From Apostichopus japonicus (taxonomy: Eukaryota; Echinodermata; Holothuroidea; Aspidochirotida; Stichopodidae), in assembly GCF_037975245.1 (NCBI RefSeq), contig NC_092569.1, positions 36,376,168 through 36,440,167 on the forward strand: a stretch of 64,000 nucleotides of DNA. The letters are read 5' to 3'. Positions 63,620 through 64,000 of this stretch are shown here, piece after piece. The notes beneath the pieces were generated by a model. The model was not told where the DNA came from, searched no databases, and was given only the letters and a program-made list of their open reading frames with translations. How positions within the stretch are numbered: the first letter of the stretch is position 1; the number at the start of each line of letters is the position of its first letter. The position numbers and the translations under genes were made by a program.

Positions 63620-64000
63620 GATCTAGGCCCTAGGTAAAGATGGTACACGAAACACTCAGTGCGCTGTACCAGGTGTCTGAATCACTGTGTCTGTGATGTG
63701 GTGTCGAAACACCTTGCATGGAATTCCAAGTGTTTGAATCACTGTGTCCTTGTAAGTGAAACCCTCAGAATGCAATACCAAGTTTTGTTGTCGAAACACC
63801 CTGAAACTAGCCTCAACTAGCTGCGTTGTCGAAACACCTTGACACTAATCTCTTTGTTGTCGAAACACCTTGAACCTAGTCTCAACTAGCTGCGTTATCG
63901 AAACACCTTGACCAACTAGCTGCGTTGTCGAAACACCCTGAAACTAGCTGCGCTGTTGAAACACCTTGAAACTAGCCTCTTTGTTGTCGGAACACCCTAA
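63620..64000. repeat. Cluster of gttgtcgaaacacc motifs, running off the window
   Basis: At least eight copies of tgtcgaaacacc(t/c)tg or close variants between 63693 and the end, most joined by aaactagcctcaactagctgc-type linkers, giving an irregular 30-45-bp periodicity. A related word gaaac-ctcag recurs at 63567, 63611, 63650 and 63761. Confidence 0.8.

Noticed and set aside
63690-64000. CRISPR-like array
   Set aside because: Repeat length and spacing are irregular, linkers are themselves repeated, and the DNA is clearly eukaryotic.

Overview
This is eukaryotic, almost certainly metazoan, DNA: genes in short exons with GT/AG borders, non-LTR and LTR retrotransposons, a tRNA-derived SINE, microsatellites and very low coding density. 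CR1/L2-like and Tx1/L1-like LINEs, a Ty3/gypsy remnant, many CAGTGGCG-type hAT MITEs and frequent taggcctaggct words suggest a marine invertebrate, my best guess being an echinoderm (perhaps a sea cucumber). The species call is inference.

Host genes. One minus-strand gene can be followed from a signal-peptide exon (27960-28050) through a 78-bp exon (19148-19225), four tandemly duplicated 87-bp Ser/Thr-rich exons (17495, 15649, 13859, 12959) and a diverged related exon (8475-8551). All junctions from exon 1 to the last one agree in phase 1; these seven exons give 594 nt (198 codons). The product looks like a secreted or membrane-anchored protein with a mucin-like stalk; its 3' end was not found. 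The exon-duplication block (about 12.87-18.3 kb) contains two nearly identical copies about 1.8 kb long, each carrying the same LINE insertion and a (GAAA)n tract. A second, weaker minus-strand candidate has exon-like pieces near 45.06-45.3 kb and 41.8-41.9 kb. A U2-snRNA-like segment lies at 29.4-29.5 kb.

Mobile DNA fills most of the rest. 0.2-7.5 kb: two elements side by side in (TA)n, each full of its own short repeated motif (gtcacctccgaaac; gtaatgcgagttacc). 8.6-11.8 kb: a degraded CR1-like LINE. 21.6-23.5 kb: a degraded Tx1-like LINE. 24.1-26.7 kb: a hAT-like element (8-bp TSD) holding a second family (5-bp TSD). 31.1-36.0 kb: a 4.9-kb element with a 9-bp TSD and inverted arrays of cagtccga, containing further elements. 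37.3-39.5 kb: a 5-bp-TSD element with a hAT MITE inside. 43.5 kb: a MITE with a 9-bp TSD. 49.3-54.4 kb: a nest of four elements, each with its own target-site duplication, one carrying broken SAM-domain-like exons. 56.9 kb: a SINE with a 12-bp TSD. 57.4-58.9 kb: gypsy integrase/RNase H remnant cut by a large element that ends in 200-213-bp tandem repeats near 62.1-63.0 kb. The last 700 bases are another motif cluster (gttgtcgaaacacc).

The most notable points are the repeated design of several unrelated-looking elements (short TIRs usually starting GG, many copies of a private 8-15-bp motif in or near the ends, 9-bp or TA-rich target duplications), the roughly 100-bp module shared by three families with different TIRs and TSDs, and the 3.1-kb element carrying a SAM-like gene.
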